This document shows positions 39,527 to 39,892 of a DNA stretch of 39,892 bases, piece by piece. The position numbers were made by a program, and so were the translations under genes. A model generated the notes under the pieces. The model saw nothing but the letters and a program-made list of their open reading frames with translations, made no database searches and was not told the DNA's origin. Position 1 is the stretch's first letter. The number at the start of each line of letters is the position of its first letter. Origin of the DNA: CAZQCI01 sp964592255 (GTDB taxonomy: Bacteria > UBA10199 > SBBF01); NCBI GenBank assembly GCA_964592255.1, contig CAZQCI010000006.1:1-39892 (forward strand). The letters run 5' to 3'.

Positions 39527-39892
39527 ATGTCCCGAACCGATTCCATGTGTTGCCTGTTTTGCCGTCTGCCGCTCAAACTGTGCCTGTGCGCAGAGACCCC
39601 ACGCCTGGACCTTAAGACACGTGTTGTTATTTTTATGCAGCAGAGCGAGCACTACAAGGCCACCAATACCGGAGTACTGGCGCGCCGCGTGTTGGGCAAT
39701 TCCACCATCGTGATGCGTGGATCTACCAATCGCCACCAAACACAGAGTGAAGATTTCATATCTGACACTCGTTCGCCCCATTATGTTCTGTATCCGGAAG
39801 ACAACGCGGAACAACTTACAACCAGTTTTTTGGAGAACATAAAAAATCCCCTCACTCTCATTTGCCCGGATGGTCATTGGGGCCAGGCGCGC
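39527..39892 (+). CDS. DTW-domain protein (tRNA acp3U-type modification), truncated by window end
   Basis: The frame is open from ATG 39527 to the window end (122 codons) and is incomplete at the 3' end. The N terminus has a zinc-knuckle-like Cys cluster (CCLFCRLPLKLCLC) and the core VVIFMQQSEHYKATNTGVLARRVLGNSTIVMRG. The DTW motif region reads PDGHWGQAR, with His where the family usually has Thr (DGTW). DTW proteins such as TapT/TuaA (YfiP) transfer the 3-amino-3-carboxypropyl group from SAM to tRNA uridine. The base composition looks more GC-rich than its neighbours. There is no strong ribosome binding site. Confidence 0.85.
   Translation, partial: MSRTDSMCCLFCRLPLKLCLCAETPRLDLKTRVVIFMQQSEHYKATNTGVLARRVLGNSTIVMRGSTNRHQTQSEDFISDTRSPHYVLYPEDNAEQLTTSFLENIKNPLTLICPDGHWGQAR

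Overview
The window is a densely packed bacterial chromosome segment with moderate AT-richness, short intergenic gaps and housekeeping genes mixed with unknown ones. There are no rRNA or tRNA genes and no phage or IS transposase. The gene content (EF-G resembling the spirochaete/planctomycete/deltaproteobacterial and mitochondrial EF-G1 branch, HemJ, an M61 peptidase, a pentameric ligand-gated channel homologue, thrombospondin type-3 repeat lipoprotein) suggests an uncultured deltaproteobacterial-type Gram-negative. That assignment is inference and was not tested by alignment.

Region 1 (1-9920) is a sulfur assimilation locus. cysD and cysN point right. A long leftward set starts at a SAM-I (S-box) riboswitch with its own attenuator and runs cysK, thrC, a NIL-domain protein, cysM, a JAMM protease (mec), a ubiquitin-like sulfur carrier (cysO-like), a USP-like protein, cysC, an Fe-S type cysH and an unknown protein. 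Sulfate is activated by CysDN, phosphorylated by CysC and/or reduced by CysH. Cysteine can be made either from free sulfide (CysK) or by a protein-thiocarboxylate route (CysO/Mec/CysM) like that of Mycobacterium tuberculosis. The riboswitch ties the whole set to SAM level.

Region 2 (9921-14514) holds gatB, a small HTH protein, a zinc-ribbon ORF broken by an in-frame TGA, mtnA and a branched-chain aminotransferase (a plausible methionine-salvage pair), and pgpA. Region 3 (14544-17482) holds a large Ser/Thr/Ala-rich protein of unknown function and a calcium-binding-repeat lipoprotein.

Region 4 (17709-26682) starts with ogt and tadA and a divergent Phd/RelE-like pair, followed by a heme operon (hemN, hemJ, hemH, and a phospholipase D/cardiolipin synthase gene) facing a leftward MAPEG, prohibitin-like and hemD-hemE fusion operon. 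Together these cover the late heme pathway from hydroxymethylbilane to protoheme.

Region 5 (26864-39892) holds fusA, a small unknown gene, ggt, an ABC exporter whose two genes are separated by a 121-bp interrupted inverted repeat, an RHH/PIN toxin-antitoxin pair, a 1096-residue protein containing a divergent glycerol-3-phosphate-dehydrogenase-like domain, an M61 peptidase, a pentameric ligand-gated channel homologue and a truncated DTW-domain tRNA-modification gene.

At least three families of palindromic interspersed repeats decorate the intergenic spaces. One copy sits in frame inside mtnA, and others supply or overlap translation starts.
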